A DNA stretch of 64,000 nucleotides, from NCBI GenBank assembly GCA_030427635.1, contig JAUIBA010000001.1, forward strand, positions 371,534-435,533, given 5' to 3'. This document shows positions 10,131 to 20,479 of this stretch, piece by piece. Each line of letters opens with the position of its first letter. Position 1 is the first letter of the stretch. The position numbers and the translations under genes were made by a program. Below the pieces are notes generated by a model. It was not told the origin of the DNA. It made no database searches and saw nothing but the letters and a program-made list of their open reading frames with translations. Source of the DNA: Bacteroidia bacterium. Lineage in GTDB: Bacteria > Bacteroidota > Bacteroidia > Chitinophagales > Chitinophagaceae.

Positions 10131-10964
10131 TTAATCTCTCAGCAGTATTACGCGCGATGTTTTTCCTTTTTTATTGAACGATTGCAGCCGTTCTTCTCTG
10201 CCTGCATCATCACTCAGTCTCAGCTCCACCGTATTGGGCGGGTTTTTACCCTCATCTATAGCCGTTACCACTACTTCATTCCTGCCGGGTATCAGCCGTA
10301 GCAGCGTTCTCTTCTTTTCTGCCGATAGTACGATGCCTGCAAGTACCTGCTTGCCATTGAGCGATACAGATACCGCATCACCATCTATTACACCGGCATC
10401 CCATAGTTCCAGGGTGCATACGGTAGCGCGCCATTTATATTCTATGTCAGTACCTTCCGTTATTTTCCCGGGAGCAGGTGCCGGGCTGTCAGTAACAGGT
10501 TTTGTATCATGCGGCACAGTGGTTTTCTCTTTCATTTCCCACTCAGCTGCCGGTACATCCAGCGTTATGTCACCCTCGCCGCACAGCTGTTTCGTACGGT
10601 TCATAGCCCTGAAGCGACCATGAAAGTGTACATTGCCCTTCTTCTCTTTCCAGCGTAGCACAGCATTGATGTAGCATACAGCCATTGAATCCGGTATTTT
10701 ACCCAGCGCCACAGTTTCCTGTAGTACCATCAGGCCCGCCTCCCGCTTTATCACACAGCTTACTTTGGTTCTTACTATGGTGCCGTCCTGGTTCGTTACC
10801 GATTGTCCTTTTGCGCTACTCTCACGCATGTCCAGTTCTACCCTGTACGGATATACTCCGGCATCCTTTACTTTCATCTGCCCTTTCAGCACGCACTTTT
10901 GCTGTGCATGTGCCATTACAGGAAGAAAAATGAACAGAACTATTATACGGGACAGTACCGGCAT
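10131..10964 (-). CDS. Secreted protein of unknown function
   Basis: A 277-residue protein with a clear Sec signal peptide (residues 1-20, ending AHA before QQKC). The body is beta-rich. The last 90 or so residues (about 180-272) resemble a small Bacteroidota domain with the pattern LELWDAGVIDGDAVSVSLNG followed by LIPGRNEVVVTAIDEG and a C-terminal VILL strand; I know this pattern from uncharacterised secreted proteins. The gene starts one base after the hemJ stop, so it is probably in the hemJ transcript, but nothing links it to heme. It is convergent with the transporter gene (3 bases apart), with no obvious terminator between. Confidence 0.8.
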   Translation of the reverse strand: MPVLSRIIVLFIFLPVMAHAQQKCVLKGQMKVKDAGVYPYRVELDMRESSAKGQSVTNQDGTIVRTKVSCVIKREAGLMVLQETVALGKIPDSMAVCYINAVLRWKEKKGNVHFHGRFRAMNRTKQLCGEGDITLDVPAAEWEMKEKTTVPHDTKPVTDSPAPAPGKITEGTDIEYKWRATVCTLELWDAGVIDGDAVSVSLNGKQVLAGIVLSAEKKRTLLRLIPGRNEVVVTAIDEGKNPPNTVELRLSDDAGREERLQSFNKKGKTSRVILLRD

Positions 10965-10965
10965 A

Positions 10966-11493
10966 TTATTTGTCTTTACGTAGAGATTTATAAATGCGGA
11001 TAGCGCTCATGAGCAGTATCACAAAAAGCACAAGGCCACCCAGCCCCCACACAAGGCTCATGCCCTGCTTTACTACTGCCAGCATCACTATTGCTACCAG
11101 AAATATGGTAGCTACTTCATTCCATATTCTCAGCTTTGTAGACGAGTACCGAAACTCCCCTGCCGCCTGCTGTTTAAAAATACGGTGCAGTGTATAGAAG
11201 TACACATACAGCAATATCACAAACGTGAGCTTTATGTGCAGCCACAGCTCCATATGGCCGCGCAGATACCACATCCACGGCCCGAAAATAAGCGTTAACA
11301 CCGCCGATGGCCATGTAATACCATACCATAGCCTGCGGCTCATAATGCCAAATTGCTGCTGTAGAATAGTACGCTCCGGCTCAGGCTTGTCATTGGCCTC
11401 TGTATTATATATAAACAGGCGCACGATATAAAACATACCGGCAAACCACGTTACTATAAATATTATATGCAGTGCTTTTATATAGTCGTACAT
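10966..11493 (-). CDS. hemJ: HemJ-type protoporphyrinogen IX oxidase
   Basis: A 175-residue four-to-five-helix membrane protein of the HemJ (UPF0093/CopD-like) family, which oxidises protoporphyrinogen IX to protoporphyrin IX. The first helix ALHIIFIVTWFAGMFYIVRL carries the conserved His, and WLHIKLTFVILLYVY carries the conserved Lys in a later helix. Ferrochelatase, the next step in heme synthesis, is immediately upstream in the same direction, which supports the assignment. A -7 box at 11548-11555 suggests its own promoter inside the 145-base gap. Confidence 0.87.
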   Translation of the reverse strand: MYDYIKALHIIFIVTWFAGMFYIVRLFIYNTEANDKPEPERTILQQQFGIMSRRLWYGITWPSAVLTLIFGPWMWYLRGHMELWLHIKLTFVILLYVYFYTLHRIFKQQAAGEFRYSSTKLRIWNEVATIFLVAIVMLAVVKQGMSLVWGLGGLVLFVILLMSAIRIYKSLRKDK

Positions 11494-11547
11494 AACTATA
11501 AACGATTTCCGTTCAGTACAGGGATTACATCAGGTTCCTGGCCCGCT

Positions 11548-11555
11548 CAAAGATA
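11548..11555 (-). promoter_or_regulatory. -7 box TATCTTTG upstream of hemJ
   Basis: Exact TAnnTTTG match on the minus strand; the ATG at 11493 is 54 bases downstream. Confidence 0.62.
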
Positions 11556-11638
11556 GCCCGAAATGGCAGACCTTATCCCACAACCCGTAGGTATTAATCC
11601 TTTTGCCCATTTCATGGGCTGTATGTGTGTAGCTGTTA

Positions 11639-12664
11639 TTATACTTCCGATACCAGTGTACCTACAGCTTCTACCCATCGTGGCTGTATATTCATACAGG
11701 GGATGTAGGTATAGGATTGTCCCCCGGCATTCATGAAGTTTTCCTTCTCCCGTATGGCTATTTCTTCCAGCGTTTCCAGGCAGTCACTTACAAAGGATGG
11801 ACACACTACTATCAGGTCTTTAATGCCCTCGGCAGGCATTTGCTCCATACGCATGGTAGTAGCAGGTTTCAGCCACTCTGCACGCCCCAGTTTCGACTGA
11901 AATGCTACACTGTAACGCTCTGCCGGTAAGCCCAGCGCAGCCGCTACCAGCCTGGTGGTTTCATAACAGTGATGTCTGTAGCATACGCTGTGGGATGGCG
12001 ATGCCGTAGTACAGCAGTTGCCGGAGCGCAGGCAATGGCTGCCTGTGCTGTCGCGCATATGTATGTGCTTCTCTGGTATGCTGTGGTAGCTGAAAAGTAT
12101 ATGATGGTTGTTACCATCTACATATGGGCGCATGCTTTCCACCATTGCTGCTATATATGCCGGATGGCCGTAAAACGGTTGTACCACCTTTATAGAAAAT
12201 CCATAACCCTTTTTTGCATGTACTTCCTGCGCCTGTACCACTGCCGTCTCAAAGCTGGACATAGCATAGTGTGGATACAGCGGCAGCAATACTACTTCCT
12301 CTACATCCGGTGCTATACGTAGCAGTTCTTCATACGCATACGCTATACCGGGGTTGCCATAGCGCATAGCTATAACTACAGAGGCATCTGTTGTTTTGCT
12401 GAATTCGTCACGCAGCTGGCGGGTAATGTGTACCAGCGGCGATCCATCCTTTGTCCATATTTCCTTATACGCCTCTGCCGACTTTGCCGACCTGAATGGT
12501 GTAATGATACCCTTTACCAGTATGGTACGCCATAACCAGGGAGAGTCTATGACACGCTCATCCATCAGAAACTCATCCAGATAACGTTTTACATCTTTTA
12601 CCTCAGTAGAATCCGGCGACCCCAGATTCATCAGTATGATACCGCGCTTATTACCTTCTTTCAT
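11639..12664 (-). CDS. hemH: Ferrochelatase
   Basis: HemH inserts ferrous iron into protoporphyrin IX. The protein starts MKEGNKRGIILMNLGSP; an upstream in-frame extension to 12697 was not used because residues before this Met do not fit the family and a near-consensus box (TTTCTTTG) lies within it. Conserved blocks are LMNLGSPDS, LPLYPHYAMSSFETA, FSYHSIPEKH (with the metal-contacting His), a Cys-rich stretch HCLRSGNCC ... CYRHHCYETT, and FVSDCLETLEEIAI (catalytic Glu region). At 341 residues it is a normal length. The five-Cys insert near 12000-12070 is typical of ferrochelatases in this phylum and might bind a metal or cluster, which is inference. Confidence 0.95.
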   Translation of the reverse strand: MKEGNKRGIILMNLGSPDSTEVKDVKRYLDEFLMDERVIDSPWLWRTILVKGIITPFRSAKSAEAYKEIWTKDGSPLVHITRQLRDEFSKTTDASVVIAMRYGNPGIAYAYEELLRIAPDVEEVVLLPLYPHYAMSSFETAVVQAQEVHAKKGYGFSIKVVQPFYGHPAYIAAMVESMRPYVDGNNHHILFSYHSIPEKHIHMRDSTGSHCLRSGNCCTTASPSHSVCYRHHCYETTRLVAAALGLPAERYSVAFQSKLGRAEWLKPATTMRMEQMPAEGIKDLIVVCPSFVSDCLETLEEIAIREKENFMNAGGQSYTYIPCMNIQPRWVEAVGTLVSEV

Positions 12665-12776
12665 ATAATGGGAGCAAAAACGACTGCAAAGAAACATACT
12701 AAGTGCCTCAGCCGCATGTGACGTCCGTCAGTTGTGCGCCTTAAATGACGTATGTGTGACACAAGGTAGTCTCTTA

Positions 12777-13826
12777 TCAGGCCTTGCCAGAGGCCGCCGG
12801 CATGCAGAAGGTAAATACTGCACCCTTGCCTGGACCGTCGCTATGAGCCTGTAGTAATCCCCCATGCCTTTCTACTATACGCCGCACTATAGATAGCCCT
12901 ACACCATTAGAGCTTTCTCCCTGTGTGCCTGTGCGTGATGCATCTGTAAATCTGTCCAGTATTCTTGTAGCATCTGCCGGATAAAACCCGATACCCTCAT
13001 CAGCTACTGAAAATACCACCTTCCCGTTCTGCGCCTGTGTATGTACCACTATCGATTTGCCGGAGCCTGAATATTTAATCGCATTTGTAACAAGGTTTTT
13101 TATGGCCTGTTTCAGAAAAAACGGGTCTGCTTTTACGGTACAGATGCCATTGGCGCTGTTATGTATCATTACCTGCTTGTCAGTAGCTATCACATCCAGT
13201 GACTGCACCACATCAGTAGCTATCGCTGCCACATCTACTACTGCATCCGGCCCCATGCTGGCAGAGGTTCGCAGGCTGTTCAGTAGCTGTTTCATTTCGT
13301 GGTGCAGCGCCTCGGCCTCAGTACGTATTGTTTGTACATTGGTTACCCGTTCTTCCTCATCACTATAGTCATACAGGCTGCACAATGCCACTATTCTGTT
13401 GAGCGGGGCTCTGAAATCGTGCGATATAATGTCAAAAAGGCTGTCTCTGTCAGCTATCGCCTGGTCCAGACTGGCATATGTATCCTGTATCTGAGATAGC
13501 AGCTTTCCCACCTCATCATGGTCGCCCGTGGGCAGTGAGAGCGGCTTTGATGCCTGCATTACCGATGCCAGCTCCTGCTGTGCTGTTACTAATGGCTTTA
13601 GTAATGAATGCAGCATGGGCAGTGTAGCGCCTGTAGATAGTAAGGTGAGTATCAAAACTATTATTACGGTCGTTTTCTGGGCTCCGTCGGGTGCTGTAGT
13701 TGCCAGCATATAGCCTATCAGGCCTATCAGAGGCACATGTATCCCCAGAAATACGATGAACAGGAATTTGTTCACATAACTCTTCTTCAGCAGCGGTGTG
13801 CCGGAAAGTATTTCATATACACTCAT
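12777..13826 (-). CDS. Orphan membrane sensor histidine kinase
   Basis: A 349-residue HisKA-type kinase. Two hydrophobic segments (about 20-44 and 52-74) flank a very short loop, so it probably senses something in or at the membrane. A linker follows, then the phosphoacceptor His136 in ISHDFRAPLNR and an ATPase domain with the N box (KNLVTNAIKYS), G1 (DEGIGF) and G2 (GVGLSIVRRIVERHGG). No response regulator is adjacent, so its partner is unknown. A near-consensus box TTATTTTG lies upstream. Confidence 0.9.
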   Translation of the reverse strand: MSVYEILSGTPLLKKSYVNKFLFIVFLGIHVPLIGLIGYMLATTAPDGAQKTTVIIVLILTLLSTGATLPMLHSLLKPLVTAQQELASVMQASKPLSLPTGDHDEVGKLLSQIQDTYASLDQAIADRDSLFDIISHDFRAPLNRIVALCSLYDYSDEEERVTNVQTIRTEAEALHHEMKQLLNSLRTSASMGPDAVVDVAAIATDVVQSLDVIATDKQVMIHNSANGICTVKADPFFLKQAIKNLVTNAIKYSGSGKSIVVHTQAQNGKVVFSVADEGIGFYPADATRILDRFTDASRTGTQGESSNGVGLSIVRRIVERHGGLLQAHSDGPGKGAVFTFCMPAASGKA

Positions 13827-14713
13827 AGTTGGGTGCGTTTGCTAAATATCGGTGCAAAATAATAACAACTGCATAATATAAGGCCTGTGTTAACGAAAAG
13901 CTTATACGACAGGTCGTTAGTACTGACAGTGTCACGGAGCTATATTCCTGGCGGCAAAGTGAATATTGTCGCTGTATTCCGGCTTATATTTATTCATTGG
14001 CTAAATGCTCCTTGCAAAACCACTTTGTGGTAAAACATCGCATAATGGTGGTAAAATGAAATTGTTTTGAAAGAGGAATTATTTCCTGTTGCAGGTGCAT
14101 TTCTTGCAGAGTCCCCGCTGCCATCAGCATACGATAGTTTAGCCTCATCCTCACTGCCGCCAAGCCTTCTTTTTCATTTGACTGGCAGTACAATGACATC
14201 CCCTCATGATGCCCATTATTCCCGGAAACCCGCACCCACACTACAGTCTTTTTTACATCATATGCTCCCTGTGGCATATCATATACCCATAGCTGCACAG
14301 CATAAGATATCAGTTTTTTACACCCACGCCCTTACTCCATTTTTACACCCAAAATATTATTATGTACGCATTACACATAGCAAAAATCAGGATGGACATT
14401 CAGGCAAATACCCCTTACCATTGTCATATAACAAAAAGTACGCGAGCAATTTTTGTAACCTTTTTGAGAAAAAATACACTTTGTGTTACGTGTGCTGTTT
14501 TGTGCAATATGTTGATATTCATTTTGTTATACATTTTGTCTGCACATTGGTTACGTTGAAAAAATAAAACTGCGCAGTTGCGCAAAATGTATCACTGCTC
14601 ATTGCTGGTCAGCATGCGTTTTGTGCAGGCAGCGCAGTAACAGAATTGCCATCCCTAACCTCCTGGCATATACATTTAATGAAAAAGCCATCAGCAGCAC
14701 ACTTTTATATACT
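13827..14713 (+). other. Gene-poor region of about 0.9 kb
   Basis: No convincing gene. A 102-codon frame on the minus strand (13990-14298) would need a GTG start and resembles nothing I know; a plus-strand frame at 14067-14567 has non-protein-like composition. Visible small structures: GTGGTAAAA twice near 14028-14055, TTTTTACACCC twice near 14315-14350, and abutting palindromes CTGCGCAG and TTGCGCAA near 14571-14586. The 3' half is AT-rich and may be regulatory or the remains of a lost gene. Confidence 0.5.
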
Positions 14714-14721
14714 TATATTTG
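14714..14721 (+). promoter_or_regulatory. -7 box TATATTTG upstream of the ABC operon
   Basis: Exact TAnnTTTG match 32 bases before the TTG start at 14754. Confidence 0.7.
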
Positions 14722-14753
14722 ACATGGTAGCAACACCTTAAAACATAAATACT

Positions 14754-15635
14754 TTGGTTCTATCTATAAACAATATCTCTAAATCTTACGGTAACATCCG
14801 TGCGCTTAAAGGCGTCACATTCCATGTGCCGGAAGGAAGTGTATATGGCGTATTGGGGCCCAATGGCAGTGGAAAAACCACCCTGCTGGGCATACTGCTC
14901 GATGTCTTAAAGGCCGATGGTGGCACATATCACTGGTTTGACAATGTAGCGCCGCATGACGCCCGCAAGCGGATAGGCTCACTCCTGGAAACACCCAACT
15001 TTTATCATTACCTGAGTGGGTACGATAATCTGGAAATTACAGCCGGTATCCGTAATACTGATAGTGCCGGCAGAGAGCGGGTCTTACGTCAGGTGGGGTT
15101 ATGGGAGCGGCGCAATAGTAAGTTTCAGACATATTCATTAGGCATGAAACAGCGGCTGGCTATTGGTGCAGCATTACTGGGCAGCCCTGAAGTACTCCTG
15201 CTTGATGAGCCTACCAATGGGTTAGACCCGGCAGGCATTGCTGAAATCAGGGCGCTTATAAAGCTGCTTAGCAGTCAGGGTATCACTATTATTATTGCCA
15301 GTCACCTGCTGGATGAGATAGAAAAGGTATGTACCCATGTTGCTATCCTCAAGCACGGCGACTTGCTTTTGCATGGGCATGTAAATGAGGTACTGCTCAA
15401 TGAAGATACAGTAGAGGTAAAAGCAGAGAATATGCCGCTGCTGCTGCAGACATTGCAGCAAATGCCCGGTATTACCGCTATTAAGGAGACGGATAGCCTA
15501 CTGATGCTGTCATGTGGCGATGTGGCAGGCACAGCCGCTATTAACAGCTATTGTGCATCCAGAGGCATTGTACTCTCCCATCTGCTCCTGCGTCGCAAAA
15601 GTCTGGAAACAAGATTTATGGAACTTACTAACTAA
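14754..15635 (+). CDS. ABC transporter ATP-binding protein
   Basis: The ATPase of an ABC-2-type exporter. Walker A GPNGSGKT (35-42), signature YSLGMKQR (127-134), Walker B VLLLDE (147-152) and a switch His (SHLLDE) are all intact; about 80 C-terminal residues form the accessory domain seen in this class. An in-frame stop lies just upstream and no ATG precedes the conserved N-terminal strand, so TTG at 14754 is the likely start, 32 bases after a promoter box. The permease gene follows after 17 bases. Related pairs export peptides or antibiotics, or act in resistance, but the substrate is not inferable. Confidence 0.93.
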   Translation: MVLSINNISKSYGNIRALKGVTFHVPEGSVYGVLGPNGSGKTTLLGILLDVLKADGGTYHWFDNVAPHDARKRIGSLLETPNFYHYLSGYDNLEITAGIRNTDSAGRERVLRQVGLWERRNSKFQTYSLGMKQRLAIGAALLGSPEVLLLDEPTNGLDPAGIAEIRALIKLLSSQGITIIIASHLLDEIEKVCTHVAILKHGDLLLHGHVNEVLLNEDTVEVKAENMPLLLQTLQQMPGITAIKETDSLLMLSCGDVAGTAAINSYCASRGIVLSHLLLRRKSLETRFMELTN

Positions 15636-15652
15636 CTGATACCCACTGTAAC

Positions 15653-16459
15653 ATGAATATAATGTCTCTACTTTCTATAGAATGGCTGAAGCTGAAGAAG
15701 TATCGCACATTCTGGGTACTTACCGGGCTTTTTGCAGTATTACTGCCACTGTGGAACTATCTGATAGCATCCGGTATCCTGAAAATGGGTGGTGATAGCA
15801 AAAAAGGAGTCAATCTGCTCGATACTGCTTATACATTTCCCGGTATCTGGGGCAATCTCGGGTTCTGGGCTGGTTTATTCGTCTGGTTTATTGCCATCCT
15901 TGTTATCATCATTACTACCAATGAATATACATTCCGTACACACCGCCAGAATATCATAGATGGCTGGACTCGGTTGCAGTTTTTTCATGGTAAGGCGCTG
16001 TTCGTTTTAATATTGAGCGTAGCGCTCTCAGTTTACTTTTTCCTGCTGGGTGCTGTAATGGGTGGCTACTATTCGCATGGTTTCAGCAATATTATGTCCG
16101 GTATCACAGAGCTTGGCTACTTTTTCATTACCTGTCTGGATTATCTGGGCTTTGCCCTGCTTATAGCGTTCGCTATCAGGCGCAGCGGTCTGGCTATAGG
16201 GTTATTCCTGCTTTATGCTATGATTATTGAGAATATAGGAAAGTCTATAATTAATAGTTTAGCCGATAAGCCCTGGGGCAATCTTATGCCCTTACAGTGC
16301 AGTGATGAGCTGCTGCCTTTTCCTCTTATGACAATGGCCCGCTCCCTTATGGGGGCGCAACAGCAAATATCAGTTGACACTTATGCCATAACTGCATTGT
16401 GCTGGTGTGTTATATACTATTTACTGAGTCGTATGTTACTCCTCCGTCGGGATTGGTAG
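15653..16459 (+). CDS. ABC-2 type transporter permease
   Basis: A 268-residue membrane protein with about six hydrophobic segments, starting with a cytosolic IEWLKLKKYRTFW element typical of ABC-2 permeases, and an ITTNEYTFRTHRQNIIDG loop after the second helix, which is the usual coupling-helix position. It pairs with the preceding ATPase in a two-gene operon. An in-frame ATG at 15662 is an alternative start. Confidence 0.88.
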   Translation: MNIMSLLSIEWLKLKKYRTFWVLTGLFAVLLPLWNYLIASGILKMGGDSKKGVNLLDTAYTFPGIWGNLGFWAGLFVWFIAILVIIITTNEYTFRTHRQNIIDGWTRLQFFHGKALFVLILSVALSVYFFLLGAVMGGYYSHGFSNIMSGITELGYFFITCLDYLGFALLIAFAIRRSGLAIGLFLLYAMIIENIGKSIINSLADKPWGNLMPLQCSDELLPFPLMTMARSLMGAQQQISVDTYAITALCWCVIYYLLSRMLLLRRDW

Positions 16460-16533
16460 TACAGTCGTCACCAGTATGATACATATTTGGGACTGCATTA
16501 TATTTTATCTTGTTTAATAATACAGGCTTTTAG

Positions 16534-17619
<1,086 letters not shown>

Positions 17620-17643
17620 GCATACTCATAATATTAGCATATT

Positions 17644-17680
17644 GCAAAATCCATAAGCACGTCTTATGGATTTTGCTTTT
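17644..17680 (+). terminator. Terminator after gap
   Basis: A perfect 14-bp stem (17644-17657 with 17663-17676, arm GCAAAATCCATAAG) with loop CACGT, followed by TTTT. Confidence 0.9.
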
Positions 17681-17696
17681 ATTGGGGGGCAATGAT

Positions 17697-18434
17697 ATGA
17701 GACACAACTTTCTTTCAATTCATAACGGGCTACTATCAGCGCTGCTGATATTCCTTGCCGGGTGCGATACACCCGGCGATGCAGGTAATCATACCCCGCC
17801 GGTAGCAGCGCCTGTTGCGGTACATTCCGCTCAGCATGTTACATCCTGTGGAGATGCCGGTAGTGCAAAGCGTATTGCACAGGCATTGTCACTTGAAGTA
17901 CTGGAAGGCATGTCAGTAGCTGAAGCCACGGCATGGAAGCCCTGCCGCAACGACTGCAACGGACTTACAGATCAGGTATTTGATACCATTTACGATGCTC
18001 ATTGCATAATATCTATACGCCGCGTTGCAGAATATATGGGTGCATATCCTTCTGCTGCTACCACATGGCACACCTTTGATAAAGCTACAGGGAAACGGGT
18101 ATTGGCAGCTGATGTGCTGCTTGCTAACCGCACCAATGCACTCATTGTTGAGTGCAACAGGCGTTTGCGTAATGCCGTAAACAGTGAAAGGTCCTATTGG
18201 AAAGGAGAGGAACAGGAATTGTTTGATGCATGTATCAAAGAAACCAGACCATTTGAGAGTCGTGACCTTGATCATTTCTATCTCACAGATACAGGTATAG
18301 TATTTGCATACAGCTTTGACTTTCGCCATGTTGTAAAAAACATGGAGCCTGATGGTGATATCGTATTCACTACCGCCGATATACGTTCGTTTCTCAGGCC
18401 AGATGGGTTGTTGGCATATCTCATACAAGAGTAG
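17697..18434 (+). CDS. Lipoprotein with DUF3298-like C-terminal domain
   Basis: A 245-residue exported protein with a lipoprotein signal ending in LAGC (Cys at about residue 22). The C-terminal 120 residues resemble DUF3298 (the C-terminal domain also found in RsiV-like proteins): a WHTFDKATGKRVLAADVL segment, then FYLTDTGIVFAYSFDFRHV and a final DIRSFLRPDGLL helix. The start was set at 17697 because the longer frame begins inside the gap terminator, and a GGGGGG run just upstream could act as a ribosome binding site. Function is unknown; anchoring in the outer or inner membrane is inferred from the lipobox. Confidence 0.8.
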   Translation: MRHNFLSIHNGLLSALLIFLAGCDTPGDAGNHTPPVAAPVAVHSAQHVTSCGDAGSAKRIAQALSLEVLEGMSVAEATAWKPCRNDCNGLTDQVFDTIYDAHCIISIRRVAEYMGAYPSAATTWHTFDKATGKRVLAADVLLANRTNALIVECNRRLRNAVNSERSYWKGEEQELFDACIKETRPFESRDLDHFYLTDTGIVFAYSFDFRHVVKNMEPDGDIVFTTADIRSFLRPDGLLAYLIQE

Positions 18435-18468
18435 AAGGGGATAGGCTATATGCCCACCCCCGTTCTCT

Positions 18469-20388
18469 CTATCTGGCAATCGTTAGCTTTTCCGTGTACA
18501 ACCCGCTGCTACACTGCACCCGTACTATATAGACTCCGGATGGTAGCAGGGATAGCCCGGTCTCTACGTGCTGCTGCTTTGTAAGACAGGATAGGTTCAG
18601 GACATTCCTACCCGCCATGTCGGTAATGGACAGTTCTGTTATATCATTACCCGGAGCAGATACGTGCAATACATCTGTTGCGGGATTGGGGAATAGACGA
18701 ATACTACCAGTACCAGCTTGTAAGGTTACTCCTGCCGGGCCATTACGGAAGTTCACATTGTCTATATTGATGCTGCCACCCAGTGCCGACTTGTAGCTGA
18801 ATTTGACAATGACGCCATCAGCCGCACTATATGCTCCCAGGTCTATATCTTCAGTACGCCAGTTGGCAGCAGTGGGGTTTATAAATGCTGCAGGTACAGA
18901 CAGGGCGTTCAGTATTGGCGACGGGAAGGTAGCCAGCTCTGCCCCACCCTTTTTGTATACAGTGGTATAGGTAGTACCGCAGTCTGTAGATACCATTACA
19001 GAAAGAGTATCAGCAAATGAGGTGTCTACAGTAGTCACAGGTGGTATATACCGGTGGTAGTTATAGGCCACATCAAATGTTACATGTGGCTCAGATACCG
19101 ATGTCAGGTCCAGTATCGGAGACTCCATTTCATCTACCCTACCCGCATTGTCAAACAGGAGTATGCTGTTAAAGCTGGTCATAGAGGCAATGCCTGTTTT
19201 GCGCACAGTGTTGTCTCTGTCCCATGCACAGTATATATCGCCCGATGTACGCTGTATCCAGTTCACAGGAGGGAATGCCACCGCCTCAAATCCTTCCGAT
19301 ATTGGTAGTGCATTGCCGGACGTTGCTATCTGGAACGATGCGCTTTGTTCGTTGTTGGCAGTTACCGTATCTGTAATGCCGGCATTGATACTGGCCACGG
19401 TAACAGTAAGTGTGTGTATTCCGTCTGCGGCTGTTACGTCAGGTAGCGTTACCCAGGTATGCTGGTATGGAGCCAGTGTTCCCGTCCAGCTGTGGCTGAA
19501 TGTACTGCCGGCGGCCACACCGGAGAAGTTTACAGTGCTCAGTGTATCTGTGCCTGTATTTCTGATAAGGCAGGCTGCGGGCAGTGTTACAGCACAGCTG
19601 CGTTTTGCTATGGAAACTGCTACTATGTCCGCATCTCCACCCGCATGTGCAGGGGTGTCAAAATATGGCAGAAACCCATTCATTGCAGCAAATACAGGTA
19701 TTGTATGCGCTACACCCGGCACTCTGTTGAGCTTAACTATACCATCATGTAGTATCAGCTGCCGGTACATACTGTCTATAGGTCCGGTATATAATATGTC
19801 GTCGGCTCCATGGGTTATATATACGGGTATTTGTGGCGCATTGGTATAGTTGAATGTGTAACCTCCATCATTGAGTGCTTCTTTTACTCCCTGTATGGCG
19901 GGCGTATTTAGTAATAGCCCTTTGAAAGTACTGGAATTGTCCAGTCCATATCGGAGTGCGGCTCGTCCACCCAGAGAAAATCCCTGAAGTATCACATCAG
20001 ATGTGTCGATATGGTAGGTTTCCATAGCTATATCTATAGCTGCCTGTATGATGCCTTCACCACCAGCCGGGTTGTAATAGTCAGCATTACGGTTAGCCGC
20101 TTCAGGGCATACCAGTATTGTATTCGCAAGGTGTGTGGGCCATGCCAGAGAAGATACAAGCGCATTCCTATATGCATTGCAGGTGTCTCCCAGCCCATGC
20201 AGGCATACCATGAGTCTGTAAGCTGTACCGGCAGTATAGCTGGTAGGTACATATAGAGATACAGCCCGTGGCATCCCTGAAAACACAACAGTAGTATCGT
20301 AACTGCCGGTATGTTGTGCCCTTACGGCAGTACCGGAAAACAGGCAAAGCAGTGCCATTACCATGAATGGTTTGATTTTTTGTTTCAT
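18469..20388 (-). CDS. T9SS-secreted esterase-like protein with carbohydrate-binding-type module
   Basis: A 639-residue exported protein. After a signal peptide (1-24) comes an alpha/beta hydrolase of the polyhydroxybutyrate-depolymerase/feruloyl-esterase type: CLHGLGDT oxyanion region (62-69), nucleophile Ser138 in GFSLGG, an Asp in HGADDIL and a His in GVAHTIP. Then a CARDB-like beta module (about 235-350), a choice-of-anchor/MAM-like jelly roll starting SEGFEAVAFPPVNW (about 360-540), and a type IX sorting domain with RLFPNPATDVLHV at the end. The architecture suggests hydrolysis of an extracellular ester polymer at the cell surface; the substrate is not known. Confidence 0.87.
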   Translation of the reverse strand: MKQKIKPFMVMALLCLFSGTAVRAQHTGSYDTTVVFSGMPRAVSLYVPTSYTAGTAYRLMVCLHGLGDTCNAYRNALVSSLAWPTHLANTILVCPEAANRNADYYNPAGGEGIIQAAIDIAMETYHIDTSDVILQGFSLGGRAALRYGLDNSSTFKGLLLNTPAIQGVKEALNDGGYTFNYTNAPQIPVYITHGADDILYTGPIDSMYRQLILHDGIVKLNRVPGVAHTIPVFAAMNGFLPYFDTPAHAGGDADIVAVSIAKRSCAVTLPAACLIRNTGTDTLSTVNFSGVAAGSTFSHSWTGTLAPYQHTWVTLPDVTAADGIHTLTVTVASINAGITDTVTANNEQSASFQIATSGNALPISEGFEAVAFPPVNWIQRTSGDIYCAWDRDNTVRKTGIASMTSFNSILLFDNAGRVDEMESPILDLTSVSEPHVTFDVAYNYHRYIPPVTTVDTSFADTLSVMVSTDCGTTYTTVYKKGGAELATFPSPILNALSVPAAFINPTAANWRTEDIDLGAYSAADGVIVKFSYKSALGGSINIDNVNFRNGPAGVTLQAGTGSIRLFPNPATDVLHVSAPGNDITELSITDMAGRNVLNLSCLTKQQHVETGLSLLPSGVYIVRVQCSSGLYTEKLTIAR

Positions 20389-20479
20389 AAATAGTATGTA
20401 TTTTTTATGTTAGCACATAGCGTATCAGTCAGGAGTTTGGTGTCTAATTACTCCTGATAACTAATTGAATATCATTTTA

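Noticed and set aside
14067..14567. Plus-strand open frame of 166 codons in the gene-poor gap
   Set aside because: Composition (many Ser, Pro, Tyr, Cys, Phe without pattern) and lack of promoter or family likeness; treated as chance.
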